The notes under the pieces: model-generated
Database searches by the model: none
Told to the model about the DNA's origin: nothing
What the model saw: only the letters and a program-made list of their open reading frames with translations
Shown here: in pieces, positions 40,142-48,445 of the stretch
How positions within the stretch are numbered: the first letter of the stretch is position 1
Layout of the letters: every line of letters begins with the position of its first letter
NCBI GenBank assembly: GCA_005768755.1
Contig: VAFL01000015.1
Coordinates: forward strand, 1-64,000
Reading direction: 5' to 3'
DNA from: Paracoccus denitrificans
GTDB lineage: Bacteria; Pseudomonadota; Alphaproteobacteria; Rhodobacterales; Rhodobacteraceae
Length of the DNA stretch: 64,000 bases
Position numbers and translations under genes: made by a program

Positions 40142-40225
40142 TCAGACTCCAGATAAAGCGACGTAGAAGGCGAAGACCATCACACCTACGATCATTGCAG
40201 CGATTACCAGCGATGACTTAGACAT
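40142..40225 (-). CDS. tiny membrane peptide
   Basis: 27 residues; a short polar start, then one membrane helix (LVIAAMIVGVMVFAFYVALS). GGAGATCATC lies before the ATG. Confidence 0.5.
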   Translation of the reverse strand: MSKSSLVIAAMIVGVMVFAFYVALSGV

Positions 40226-40247
40226 GATGATCTCCACGGGTTAAGGG

Positions 40248-40535
40248 TTAAGCAGCTTTCTTGCCGGTAGCTTGTTGCTGTTCTTCGTCACGCTCGACAC
40301 GGGCCAGAGCACGCTCGGAGTGAATCTCTTCAGCAGCCATGCGGCGATCTTCGATCTTGTACTGGGAACGCAGTTTCTTCAGGTCCTGAGCACGGGCCAG
40401 AGAAGTACGTTCGTTGAAGCCAGCAGCCTCTCCCTCTACGAAGGAAGCAGCTTCATTGGCAGCGTTAGCCAGTTTGTTGCCAGCCTCGAACAGGGTAGCG
40501 AACATGGCGAAGAAGTTACGGAGCATTGCGAACAT
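40248..40535 (-). CDS. small helical early protein
   Basis: 95 residues. Hydrophobic start (MFAMLRNFFAMFATLFEAGN), then a long charged helix (KKLRSQYKIEDRRMAAEEIH) ending in Lys. It may attach to membranes by its N-terminus. GAGG lies before the ATG. Confidence 0.6.
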   Translation of the reverse strand: MFAMLRNFFAMFATLFEAGNKLANAANEAASFVEGEAAGFNERTSLARAQDLKKLRSQYKIEDRRMAAEEIHSERALARVERDEEQQQATGKKAA

Positions 40536-40561
40536 AGGTGTATCCTCATTGAGTAGTGAGT

Positions 40562-40625
40562 GATGGAGTCCGTTGGTGGATCGTATTTATAGAGGTGCGC
40601 ACCCTCTTTACAGCAGGACTCCATC
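40562..40625. repeat. inverted repeat
   Basis: GATGGAGTCC (40562-40571) and GGACTCCATC (40616-40625) flank a segment with TATAAAT (minus strand, about 40585-40592) and the palindrome GGTGCGCACC. It may be a promoter region for the gene at 40248-40535. Confidence 0.4.
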
Positions 40626-40639
40626 CCATAGGCGTAGCT

Positions 40640-40729
40640 TTAGTGAGGAGACAACATTGCAATGCCGAGCAACAATGCAGTAATGCACACAGCATGGGCT
40701 ACGTTAGCAACAGTGAACCAGCCTTTCAT
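40640..40729 (-). CDS. tiny membrane peptide, first early gene
   Basis: 29 residues, mostly one membrane helix (FTVANVAHAVCITALLLGIA). AGAGGTGTGT lies before the ATG. It is the outermost gene of the minus-strand early unit seen here. Confidence 0.5.
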   Translation of the reverse strand: MKGWFTVANVAHAVCITALLLGIAMLSPH

Positions 40730-41005
40730 ACACACCTCTAGAGTCATGGACGTCAGTGTCCGCTACAACACCGTAGGTGCAGTAGTACTAGGGTGGGTGG
40801 GTATTGAGAAAAGTCGTTTGGCCGGATACCGGGGGGGGTGGGTTTCGGAATCTGTGGCTCACACCTTAAGTAATGCGTCTAGATGTCATTATCAAAATTT
40901 CCCCTATGCGAATTTCGTACTACCTTTCCTCAACTCGACTTCCCCAAAAATTTCGCGCACAATTCCGCCTTAAGCGAAACCGATACCTACCTATATGGTG
41001 ACTGA
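40730..41005. other. non-coding region between divergent early and late units
   Basis: 276 bases without a supported gene, between the minus-strand early unit and the plus-strand late unit. It holds the hairpin at 40769-40779, a run of eight G (about 40830), an AT-rich part with two similar segments (GCGAATTTCG and AAAATTTCGCG) and ACCGATACCTACCTATATGG just before the first late gene. Confidence 0.6.
40769..40779 (-). promoter_or_regulatory. hairpin with GTA triloop, candidate virion-RNAP promoter
   Basis: CACCGTAGGTG: 4-bp stem and three-base loop, about 40 bases before the first early gene (40640-40729). It shares CCGTAGG with the hairpin at 39679-39691. Confidence 0.4.
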
Positions 41006-41221
41006 ATGACCGTTCACACGAGCATTACCTACACTGGTTTGAACATGCCTGACGTCAAGTCGATGCTGGCTGATCACTTCTCTTCTGATTCCTACAACCT
41101 GAAGAAGGGTAAGGACTACGGGGTCATTGAGGTCTGCCACGGCGATATCCTGTTTGCCCCAGGCGACACGCTGCACATCAAGCGTGAGTCCATCCTGGTT
41201 GACCGGAAGCTACGGGCATGA
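41006..41221 (+). CDS. small protein at the start of the late unit, unknown
   Basis: 71 residues. 'GVIEVCHGDILFAPGDTLHI' resembles the strand pattern 'V.pGD.i....' of the next two genes. Its stop overlaps the next ATG (ATGA). Confidence 0.6.
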   Translation: MTVHTSITYTGLNMPDVKSMLADHFSSDSYNLKKGKDYGVIEVCHGDILFAPGDTLHIKRESILVDRKLRA

Positions 41222-41466
41222 AGTTCCGTCGCCGTAGTGATGGTGCTGTAGCCGAGGCTTACATGTACACCCAAGGCAAGCCCTTACCTCATTGGCTTCA
41301 CGACCGTGCAGACGTACGACTGCCTGACATTGAGAAGCCAATGCAGGTACGCATCATCACTGGACAGTGGTGGGTGGTTGGTCCTAACGAGTGGATCGTC
41401 AACCATAAGGACGGTCTGTATTTGATTGAAGACGCTGACATTGAGCAGTCTCACGACGAGGTTTAG
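41218..41466 (+). CDS. small protein related to its neighbour, unknown
   Basis: 82 residues. It shows 'GKPLPHWLHDRADVRLPDIE', 'WWVVGPNEWIVNHKDGLYLI' and a final acidic helix. This is a common small phage protein plan: a Trp motif, then 'gDWIV...G.l...'. The same plan occurs twice in the next gene. Confidence 0.6.
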   Translation: MKFRRRSDGAVAEAYMYTQGKPLPHWLHDRADVRLPDIEKPMQVRIITGQWWVVGPNEWIVNHKDGLYLIEDADIEQSHDEV

Positions 41467-41467
41467 T

Positions 41468-42043
41468 ATGAAGTTTGTATCAAAGCATGATGGCAAGGGA
41501 CAGCTGGAAGGTTTCTACTTCGAGGGGCCGTACACTGAGTTCCCTGAATGGTTCCTTGATATGGAGAAGGAAGGAAAAGTTTCCTACTCCGCCAAGTGTG
41601 TATACCTGAAAGATCCTGCCGTGCGCGGATACCAGGCACAAGCCAAAGCTAAGGAAGGTAAGTGGGTATGTCGTTACCACAACGGCTCCCAGTTGTATTT
41701 CTTCACTACTGAAGACCTGCGTAGTAGTTACGCTCCTGTGGGTGACGGTGTGCGGGAGGACTACGATGCCTATGTGGAAGAACAGAAGAATACAGTGGTT
41801 ACGCTGATTCGTCCTGTCCGTTACTACGAGTACGTGTGGACTGGCCACTGCCACCGTGTACCTAACTGGCTTTACACTGCGATGACTGAAGGTCGAGTGC
41901 AGGTACGAGGGCGTAAACTGATGATTGGCACTCTGGAGGTTTTGCCGGGGGATTATGTGGTGATGCAGTGTCATGATGAACGGGGTGTACTCAATGCGTT
42001 CAGCCCAGATGACTATGCATTGTTCAAGGAGGGCAAACGATAA
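41468..42043 (+). CDS. two-domain relative of the preceding small protein
   Basis: 191 residues with two copies of the module of the preceding gene. The first has 'GPYTEFPEWFLDMEKEGKVS' and 'SQLYFFTTEDLRSSYAPVG'. The second has 'HCHRVPNWLYTAMTEGRVQV' and 'LPGDYVVMQCHDERGVLNAF', ending SPDDYALFKEG. Probably a duplication and fusion. Its stop overlaps the next ATG (TAATG). Confidence 0.65.
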   Translation: MKFVSKHDGKGQLEGFYFEGPYTEFPEWFLDMEKEGKVSYSAKCVYLKDPAVRGYQAQAKAKEGKWVCRYHNGSQLYFFTTEDLRSSYAPVGDGVREDYDAYVEEQKNTVVTLIRPVRYYEYVWTGHCHRVPNWLYTAMTEGRVQVRGRKLMIGTLEVLPGDYVVMQCHDERGVLNAFSPDDYALFKEGKR

Positions 42044-42759
42044 TGGCTGTACCAAGTACTCAAGCTCAAGCCATGAGCTTTGAAGAGTTCAAGAAGGCGT
42101 TGCCTGAATCCATGAAGAAGAGTGTCAGTCCCCAGCTGGCACAAGAGATCATGGACATGATCAGTCACCCTGATCTGCATGACACGTTCCGTGAGAACCT
42201 GATTGGTTACACGGAGGTGATGAGTAAGAACCGTACTCGCCTCAATGAGTATGTGAATGCTGTGCGGTTCTGTACCTATCGTATGATGGGGAAGAACAAT
42301 ATCGAGGCTTACACCCTTGCGTTCCCTGATCGTATTGCTGACTTCGCTGCACGGAACGTTAGTGCTAAGGACATTGCTTCGTATGTGACGGCCTACCACA
42401 AAGGTAAGCTGCCGACTGCCATTATGAAGCAGAGCTTGATCCCAAGTTGGATCTTGAACCAAGATATGTATCAGAAGGCGCTGAACGCACAGTTCGAACT
42501 GGGGATGACTGCCACCAGCGAGAAGGTTCGGAGTGATGCTCTGAACTCTGTGTTGACTCAGCTTAAGATGCCGGAGGAAGCCAAGGTTGAACTGGACCTG
42601 GGTGCTACGGCGAACGACGCAATCAAGGCACTGCACGACTCGACTATGGCTCTGGTAGCACAACAACGTCAGGCTATTCAGGCTGGCCATGTTACTGCTG
42701 GTCAGGTAGCCGAGCAGGGTCTGGTATACACGGAGAAAGGTGATGGAAGCCTCGTATGA
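42043..42759 (+). CDS. putative small terminase subunit (N4 gp69-like by position)
   Basis: 238 residues, helical. 'YVNAVRFCTYRMMGKNNIEA' and 'RIADFAARNVSAKDIASYVT' are helix-turn-helix-like. It directly precedes and overlaps the large terminase gene, as does N4 gp69. DNA recognition for packaging is the likely role, inferred from position. Confidence 0.6.
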   Translation: MAVPSTQAQAMSFEEFKKALPESMKKSVSPQLAQEIMDMISHPDLHDTFRENLIGYTEVMSKNRTRLNEYVNAVRFCTYRMMGKNNIEAYTLAFPDRIADFAARNVSAKDIASYVTAYHKGKLPTAIMKQSLIPSWILNQDMYQKALNAQFELGMTATSEKVRSDALNSVLTQLKMPEEAKVELDLGATANDAIKALHDSTMALVAQQRQAIQAGHVTAGQVAEQGLVYTEKGDGSLV

Positions 42760-44389
42760 AGAGATCACTCCCAAGACGGTAGAGGAGTGGCTCAATGGTG
42801 TAGACCTGCGTGATGATCCGAACTATGTGCCCAGTGAATGGGCACTTATGTTTGTTGCGTTCATCAAGCTGGTGAATGGTGGTGAGGGGGAAGAGAACAA
42901 GACTCCGACCCTGCACCTGAAGATGCTGGATAACGCCTGTAAGTTCGGGCACAAGGATCACCCTCGCCTGGCGAACATGGTGTTCCGTGGTGCTGCTAAG
43001 ACGACTGTGCTTGGTGAGTACCTGTTCCTGTACATTGCTGTGTATGGAAACATCCCAGGCTTTGGTGATATCAACCTTGCGCTGTATGTGTCGGACTCTA
43101 TTGAGAACGGCGTGAAGAACATGCGTAAGAACTTGGAGTACCGCTGGGAGAACAGTGAGTTCTTGCAGAAGTATCTGCCGAAGAAGACTGCTGGTGGTAA
43201 GACCGGGACCAACTTCACTGACCTGCGCTGGGAGTTCGTGAACATCCAGGGTAAGAAGTTCATTGTGAAGGGATACGGGGCCAAGACCGGTGTTCGTGGT
43301 GCTAAGGAGATGGGCACTCGTCCACAGCTGGCAGTACTCGATGACTTGGTAAGTGACGAAGACGCACGGTCAGAGACTGTGATTGCAACCATTGAGGCTA
43401 CTGTGAACAAGGCAGTAGAACATGCCTTGCATCCTAAGAAGTCTCTGGTCATCTGGTCTGGTACGCCGTTCAACGCGAAAGATCCGTTGTACAAAGCAGT
43501 TGAGTCTGGTGCTTGGGTAGTCAACGTGTACCCAGTGTGCGAACAGTTCCCTTGTACCGAGGAAGAGTTCGTTGGTGCGTGGCCTGACCGCTTCACATAC
43601 AAGACAGTGAAGGAGAAGTACGAGCATGCCCTGAAGCAAGGGAAGCCAGAGGACTTCAACCAAGAGCTGATGCTTCGAATCATGTCGGATGATGAACGAC
43701 TGGTTCAGGAATCTGATATCCAGTGGTACAGCCGCAAGCTGGTACGGGATAACAAGACTTCGTTCAACTTCTACATCACCACTGACTTTGCTACATCTGC
43801 CAAAGCAGCAGCTGACTACAGCGTTATCAGTGTGTGGGCCTACAACAACAACGGCGACTGGTACTGGGTAGATGGTATCGTGCAGCGCCAGGACATGGGC
43901 CGTAACGTAGACGACCTGTTCCACTTAGTGTCTCGTTGGAAACCAATGAGTGTGGGCATCGAGGTCAGTGGCCAGCAAGCTGGTTACATCCAGTGGCTTC
44001 AGTCGGAGATGATCCGACGCAACGTGTACTTCAACTTCGCCAGTGATAACAACAGCAACAACCCTGGCATCCGTCCGAACACGGACAAAATGCAGCGGTT
44101 CAACGTTGTACTGCCGCTGTTCAAGCTGAAGAAGATCTTCTTCCCGGAGGAGATGGAGTCCAACCCAATGATCCAAGAGTTCATGAGTGAGCTTCGTCTG
44201 GCTGCTGCCAGTGGTTTCCGCTCGAAGCATGACGACTGTATTGATACCATCTCCATGCTGGCTGTCATGAAGCCGTTCGCTCCCTCGGCTGATGTAGTGG
44301 TCAAGAAAGCTTCTGGTACTTCGTACTGGGATGACCAGCCGAATGAGCATGTAAACCACGGACGTAAGTCCTACCTCGGAGGCACCTAA
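42743..44389 (+). CDS. terL: terminase large subunit
   Basis: 548 residues from the ATG at 42743 with GGAG 8 bases upstream. The ATPase domain has a Walker A variant 'NMVFRGAAKTTVLGEYLF' (~81-90) and Walker B 'LAVLDDLVSDEDARSE' (~198). The nuclease domain has 'YITTDFATSAKAAADYSVIS' (~345) and 'HDDCIDTISML' (~496), the acidic metal-binding residues of the RNase-H-like fold. It packages DNA into the prohead through the portal. Equivalent to N4 gp68. Its stop overlaps the next start. Confidence 0.93.
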   Translation: MEASYEEITPKTVEEWLNGVDLRDDPNYVPSEWALMFVAFIKLVNGGEGEENKTPTLHLKMLDNACKFGHKDHPRLANMVFRGAAKTTVLGEYLFLYIAVYGNIPGFGDINLALYVSDSIENGVKNMRKNLEYRWENSEFLQKYLPKKTAGGKTGTNFTDLRWEFVNIQGKKFIVKGYGAKTGVRGAKEMGTRPQLAVLDDLVSDEDARSETVIATIEATVNKAVEHALHPKKSLVIWSGTPFNAKDPLYKAVESGAWVVNVYPVCEQFPCTEEEFVGAWPDRFTYKTVKEKYEHALKQGKPEDFNQELMLRIMSDDERLVQESDIQWYSRKLVRDNKTSFNFYITTDFATSAKAAADYSVISVWAYNNNGDWYWVDGIVQRQDMGRNVDDLFHLVSRWKPMSVGIEVSGQQAGYIQWLQSEMIRRNVYFNFASDNNSNNPGIRPNTDKMQRFNVVLPLFKLKKIFFPEEMESNPMIQEFMSELRLAAASGFRSKHDDCIDTISMLAVMKPFAPSADVVVKKASGTSYWDDQPNEHVNHGRKSYLGGT

Positions 44390-45099
44390 TGCTGCTGCGT
44401 GATTTGATCTATTCCCTGGAAACAGGGGAGTTACAGAACCTGTCCATTGTGGACACGGAGACTGGAGTGCTCAAGCCAGAGCACTATGGCCGTATCGTTA
44501 CTAGTGCCAACCTTGGTGTGACGGATCTGCACACGCGGTTCCTGATCAAGAAAGGCTCGGCAGTGGTGACACTGAAAGAAGACCAGGTGGTCTATCCAAT
44601 TCAGGACCGTTTTGTTATCCAGCCTACGCCTAAGCCAGAACAGTTCATCACTACTGGCCATGGCTTGAAGTCGTTCCTCAAGTTGCTGGAGGTGCGGAAT
44701 GACAAAGGGCATAAGCTGCCTATCAATGATGGTGATCCACGTAAAGGAATCACTACTCCTTCGTTCAACACCATGTGTGTGTCGTCGGAGTTGTGGAAAG
44801 AATACGATGTGCGCCACCTGACCATCGAGTTCCAACGGAACGGTAGCTTGATCCCGACTTGTGACCGGAGTTATGACCCGGACTGTCTGATCGTTGATAT
44901 CGACGCTCGTTACCTGCATGCACTTAGCCTGTTCATTGCCAGTCGGTTGCATAACCCATCTGGCTTCGGCACTGGCGGTGTACATGAAGGGAACAACTAC
45001 CACGCGCTGTATCTGGAAGAGTGCGCTCGACTGAGCAACACCGGCCAGAACATTTCGGAAACCTCCTATGGTGCCAAGCACCGGCAGGGATTCCCGTAA
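44389..45099 (+). CDS. N4 gp67-like structural protein (tail/neck)
   Basis: 236 residues. 'DLIYSLETGELQNLSIVDTE' at the start is followed by beta-rich segments, then 'DARYLHALSLFIASRLHNPS' and 'GFGTGGVHEGNNYHALYLEE' near the end. By order behind TerL it corresponds to N4 gp67, a virion tail protein. Coupled to TerL (TAATG). Confidence 0.7.
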   Translation: MLLRDLIYSLETGELQNLSIVDTETGVLKPEHYGRIVTSANLGVTDLHTRFLIKKGSAVVTLKEDQVVYPIQDRFVIQPTPKPEQFITTGHGLKSFLKLLEVRNDKGHKLPINDGDPRKGITTPSFNTMCVSSELWKEYDVRHLTIEFQRNGSLIPTCDRSYDPDCLIVDIDARYLHALSLFIASRLHNPSGFGTGGVHEGNNYHALYLEECARLSNTGQNISETSYGAKHRQGFP

Positions 45100-45102
45100 A
45101 TA

Positions 45103-45130
45103 AAAAAGGGGACCATTGCTGGTCCCCTCC
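45103..45130 (-). terminator. terminator between convergent genes
   Basis: GGGGACCA/TGGTCCCC stem, loop TTGC, followed on the minus strand by TTTTTTATTT. It serves the dUTPase unit and may also stop transcripts from the plus strand. Confidence 0.85.
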
Positions 45131-45147
45131 ACTCACCCACTCCTGGG

Positions 45148-45375
45148 TTACTGCTCTTTTGCCGTGTAGCCGTTATTGAATACGGCTTCCGGTGACCAGC
45201 TGATGTAGCCCTTGTGGTCTGGATGGTTGGCTTGACCACCATCCGTATATTCCACGAGATAGCCCTTGTCGGCTGGGTTTTCATCCTCTGGGATAGCCCA
45301 TCCACGGTAGACGTTGTATTCGCCGCGCGTCATTGGTTTGGCCAGTACTTCTTTGTGGCACACATAGCGTTTCAT
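45148..45375 (-). CDS. conserved small phage protein
   Basis: 75 residues. 'RYVCHKEVLAKPMTRGEYNV', 'YRGWAIPEDENPADKGYLVE', 'YTDGGQANHPDHKGYISWSP' and EAVFNNGY form a widespread small phage protein of unknown function (a 'K.V.A.PM.RGEYN..RGW...E' pattern). It follows the dUTPase gene by 2 bases and ends at a terminator. Confidence 0.7.
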   Translation of the reverse strand: MKRYVCHKEVLAKPMTRGEYNVYRGWAIPEDENPADKGYLVEYTDGGQANHPDHKGYISWSPEAVFNNGYTAKEQ

Positions 45376-45377
45376 GC

Positions 45378-45812
45378 TTATGCTCCTGTGCTGCCGAATC
45401 CACCTTCACCACGATTGGTAGGTGGAAGTTCGTCAACCAATTCTGGATCAAACTGCGCTGCCGGTACAAGGATGTACTGGAACAGACGTTCACCCTCGGC
45501 CCAGCCAAATTCTTTCCCCTCACGCTGAGCTACCTTAACCATCCATTCACCACGGTAGTCTGCGTCAATAACACCTACAGTGTTACGCAGTTCAACACCG
45601 TGCTTCGCGCCAGCACCCGAACGTGGCAGAATCAGCGCCACGAAACCAACTGGTACTGCGGCAGCAAAGCCAAGACCAACCAGTAAACCTTCACCAGGAA
45701 CATCATGTTGATTGACCGTACCAGCAGTTGGCATGTACAGGTCGTACGCTCCGGCGAAGTCAGTTCCTCGGGTTGGTTTCTGGAAGTTGGGGTGCAGTTG
45801 TTTGAATTGCAT
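45378..45812 (-). CDS. dut: dUTPase
   Basis: 144 residues with all five trimeric dUTPase motifs: 1 'GTDFAGAYDLY', 2 'LPRSGAGAKHG', 3 'NTVGVIDADYRGEW', 4 'GERLFQYIL', and 5 'RGEGGFGSTG' at the C-terminus. It converts dUTP to dUMP and pyrophosphate, keeping uracil out of DNA and supplying dUMP for dTMP. It works with the dCMP deaminase at 8903-9346. It is antisense within the late structural cluster, so it must have its own promoter. Confidence 0.92.
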   Translation of the reverse strand: MQFKQLHPNFQKPTRGTDFAGAYDLYMPTAGTVNQHDVPGEGLLVGLGFAAAVPVGFVALILPRSGAGAKHGVELRNTVGVIDADYRGEWMVKVAQREGKEFGWAEGERLFQYILVPAAQFDPELVDELPPTNRGEGGFGSTGA

Positions 45813-45847
45813 TATGCTTGTCTCACTTATTTCAAAAGGAGCCAGTT

Positions 45848-48004
45848 ATGGCTGTGATGGTAGAGGTACAACAGTCGGACCAGGAGAACGGTCTTACCAC
45901 CTGGGCTAAAGAGCCGACACTCAAAGATCTTCAGAGTGACTACGAGTCTGCTCGTCAGAACCATGATAGTCAGTCTTCGCTGATTTCGGAATGGCTGGAT
46001 TACCTGTTCATCCGTGGCAAAGCCAAGATGAAGGAAGACCCTAACCGTTCCACTGTGCAGCCTGCACTGATCCGTAAGCAGGCTGAGTGGCGTTATGCCA
46101 ACCTGTCCGAACCTTTCCTGTCCTCGCCTGACATGTTCAACGTCAAGCCAGTGACATGGGAAGACCGTAATGCTGCGCGTCACAACAGCATGGTACTGAA
46201 TCACCAGTTCAACAACCGCATCGACAAGCAGTACTTCATTGACACCATGGTGCGTACGGCGGTGGATGAAGGCACGGCTATCGTGAAGATCGGCTGGAAG
46301 TACCGTACTGAGATGGTCAAGGAACACCAACCGGTGTACCACATCATCCCGGACCCGAGCCCTGAAGCGCAGCAAGAGATGGTGCGTATTGATGGCTTGT
46401 ACAACGACAGCCCAAGCCAGTTCAATGAACTGCCTGAAGAATGGCAAACCGCATACAAGGTCTCGGTAGAGACCGGGACTATCTCTACTCCTGTCGTAAA
46501 GGACTGGGTTGAAGTAGAGGTTGAGAAGACTCGTGAGAACCGACCGACGGTTGAAGTCTGCGACTACCGCAACGTGATCATCGACCCTAGCTGTGGTGGT
46601 GATCTGGAGAACGCTCAGTTCATTATCCATCGGTTCGAAGCCAGTATGTCTGATCTCAAGGCGGACAAGCGGTACAAGAACTTGGATAAGCTGGCACCTC
46701 TGGCACAGACTATCCTGGGTGAACCGGACGCTGCCATCAAACAGGATGGCTTGCAGACTTTCGAGTTCATGGACAAAGCACGACGCAAATTCATTGTGTA
46801 TGAGTACTGGGGGTTCCGTGACATTGATGGTAGTGGGATCGTTAAGCCGTTTGTCGCGGCATGGGTTGGGAACGTCAAGATCCGTATGGAGCACAACCCC
46901 TTCCCTGATCAGAAGCTTCCGTTTGTTACGATGGCTTACCTGCCAGTGCGTGGGTCTGTCTACGGTGAGTCTGATGGCTCGCTGCTGATCGATAACCAGA
47001 AGGTAGTTGGTGCTATCTCCCGAGGCATGATCGATGTAATGGCACGGAGTGCCAACGGTCAGATTGGTATTGCCAAGGGTGCGCTCGACGCCGTGGAACT
47101 GCGTAAGTTCAACAACGGTGAGAACTACCAGTTCAACCCTGGCAACGACCCGCGTCTGGCTATCTTCATGCACAAGTTCGATGAGTTGCCTGCGTCGGCT
47201 CAGTTCATGATCGAAAGCCAGAACATGGAAGCTGAGTCGATCACTGGTGTGAAAGCATTCAGTGCGGGTATCGCAGGGCAAGCCCTGGGTGACACTGCTA
47301 CCGGTATCCGTGGGGCACTGGACGCTGCATCCAAACGGGAACTTGGTTTGCTCCGTCGCCTGTCTTCGGGCATGTGCAAGATTGGCCGCAAGATCATTGC
47401 CATGAACCAGGAGTTCCTGGATGAAGTGGAAGTGGTGCGCATCACCAACGAACACTTTGTTGAAGTACGTAAGGATGACTTGGCTGGACAGTTCGACTTG
47501 GAGCTGACTATCTCGACTGCTGAGGAAGACAACGCCAAAGCACAAGAGCTGGCTTTCATCTTGCAGACTGTGGGTCCGAACACTGACCCTGAGATGACCA
47601 AGATGATCATGGGCGACATTGCACGGCTTCGTAAGATGCCGGACATTGCACACAAGATTGAGAACTTCCAGCCTCAACCTGACCCGTATCAGCAGAAGAT
47701 CCAAGAGCTTGAGATTCTCAAGCTACAAGCTGAGATCGCTACTGAGCAAGCTCGTGCTGCAAGCTTCGGTGCACAAGCTAATCTCAATACTCAGAAGATC
47801 AACACTGAGGGTGCGAAAGCCAACCATCTCCAAGCTGCTGCGGATATGGAAGGACTCAAGTTTGTTGAGAAAGAGTCTGGTACAGAGCATGAACGAGCAA
47901 TGGATGGCTTGCGTACACAAGCTCAAGCGCAACTTGGTTTGAAGGTGGCTGAGTCTACTCTTCGGCAACAGGAAGCAAGTCAAATGGCTAAAGCCTCTTC
48001 CTAA
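45848..48004 (+). CDS. portal protein (N4 gp59-like)
   Basis: 718 residues from the ATG at 45848 (AAAGGAG upstream). The N-terminal part has 'ISEWLDYLFIRGKAKMKEDP', followed by 'FIDTMVRTAVDEGTAIVKIG'. The middle has 'LPFVTMAYLPVRGSVYGESD' and 'DTATGIRGALDAASKRELGL', typical of large podovirus portals. The C-terminus is a Gln/Ala-rich coiled coil (~600-715). It forms the dodecameric DNA entry ring and head-tail connector. Confidence 0.88.
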   Translation: MAVMVEVQQSDQENGLTTWAKEPTLKDLQSDYESARQNHDSQSSLISEWLDYLFIRGKAKMKEDPNRSTVQPALIRKQAEWRYANLSEPFLSSPDMFNVKPVTWEDRNAARHNSMVLNHQFNNRIDKQYFIDTMVRTAVDEGTAIVKIGWKYRTEMVKEHQPVYHIIPDPSPEAQQEMVRIDGLYNDSPSQFNELPEEWQTAYKVSVETGTISTPVVKDWVEVEVEKTRENRPTVEVCDYRNVIIDPSCGGDLENAQFIIHRFEASMSDLKADKRYKNLDKLAPLAQTILGEPDAAIKQDGLQTFEFMDKARRKFIVYEYWGFRDIDGSGIVKPFVAAWVGNVKIRMEHNPFPDQKLPFVTMAYLPVRGSVYGESDGSLLIDNQKVVGAISRGMIDVMARSANGQIGIAKGALDAVELRKFNNGENYQFNPGNDPRLAIFMHKFDELPASAQFMIESQNMEAESITGVKAFSAGIAGQALGDTATGIRGALDAASKRELGLLRRLSSGMCKIGRKIIAMNQEFLDEVEVVRITNEHFVEVRKDDLAGQFDLELTISTAEEDNAKAQELAFILQTVGPNTDPEMTKMIMGDIARLRKMPDIAHKIENFQPQPDPYQQKIQELEILKLQAEIATEQARAASFGAQANLNTQKINTEGAKANHLQAAADMEGLKFVEKESGTEHERAMDGLRTQAQAQLGLKVAESTLRQQEASQMAKASS

Positions 48005-48022
48005 ACCGATATAACCGATATA

Positions 48023-48054
48023 TAGTGCGGCCACATTCAACCGTGGCTGCACGC
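48023..48054. promoter_or_regulatory. strong hairpin between portal and next gene
   Basis: GTGCGGCCAC (48025-48034) pairs with GTGGCTGCAC (48043-48052). There is no U-tract, so it may be a processing or attenuation site. Just upstream is ACCGATATAACCGATATATA. Confidence 0.5.
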
Positions 48055-48076
48055 CACATCACTGAAAGGTAACAAC

Positions 48077-48442
48077 ATGATCCAATCCCCACTTCAAGAG
48101 ATCCAGATCTCCATCGACGGTGCCAAGAAGCTGAAAGCTTTGGGCGAAGCACTGGAACGCCTGGAGAAGAACCGTGACTTCAAACTGGTCATTGGTACCG
48201 GTTATCTGGATGACGAAGTACAGCGCCTTGTTGGTTTGCTGTCTGAAGTATCCGAAGATCGTAACGCGCCAGCTCACCTGGGTGGTATGTCCAAAGATCT
48301 GATCGTTAGTCAACTTCAAGCTGTTGCACACTTCGCAGCTTACCTGCGTAAAGTCGCTCGCAATACTAACGGCATCAGCGATTCCCTGAATGCTTATGAG
48401 CAAGAGCTGGAACTCCAACGTCAAGAAGCGGATCGGGTGTAA
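48077..48442 (+). CDS. small head protein (N4 gp58-like by position)
   Basis: 121 residues, helical. 'ALGEALERLEKNRDFKLVIG' and 'YLDDEVQRLVGLLSEVSEDR' suggest a coiled coil. It lies between the portal and the scaffold-like gene, 3 bases before the latter. AAAGGT precedes the ATG. Structural or assembly role inferred. Confidence 0.65.
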   Translation: MIQSPLQEIQISIDGAKKLKALGEALERLEKNRDFKLVIGTGYLDDEVQRLVGLLSEVSEDRNAPAHLGGMSKDLIVSQLQAVAHFAAYLRKVARNTNGISDSLNAYEQELELQRQEADRV

Positions 48443-48445
48443 GCC

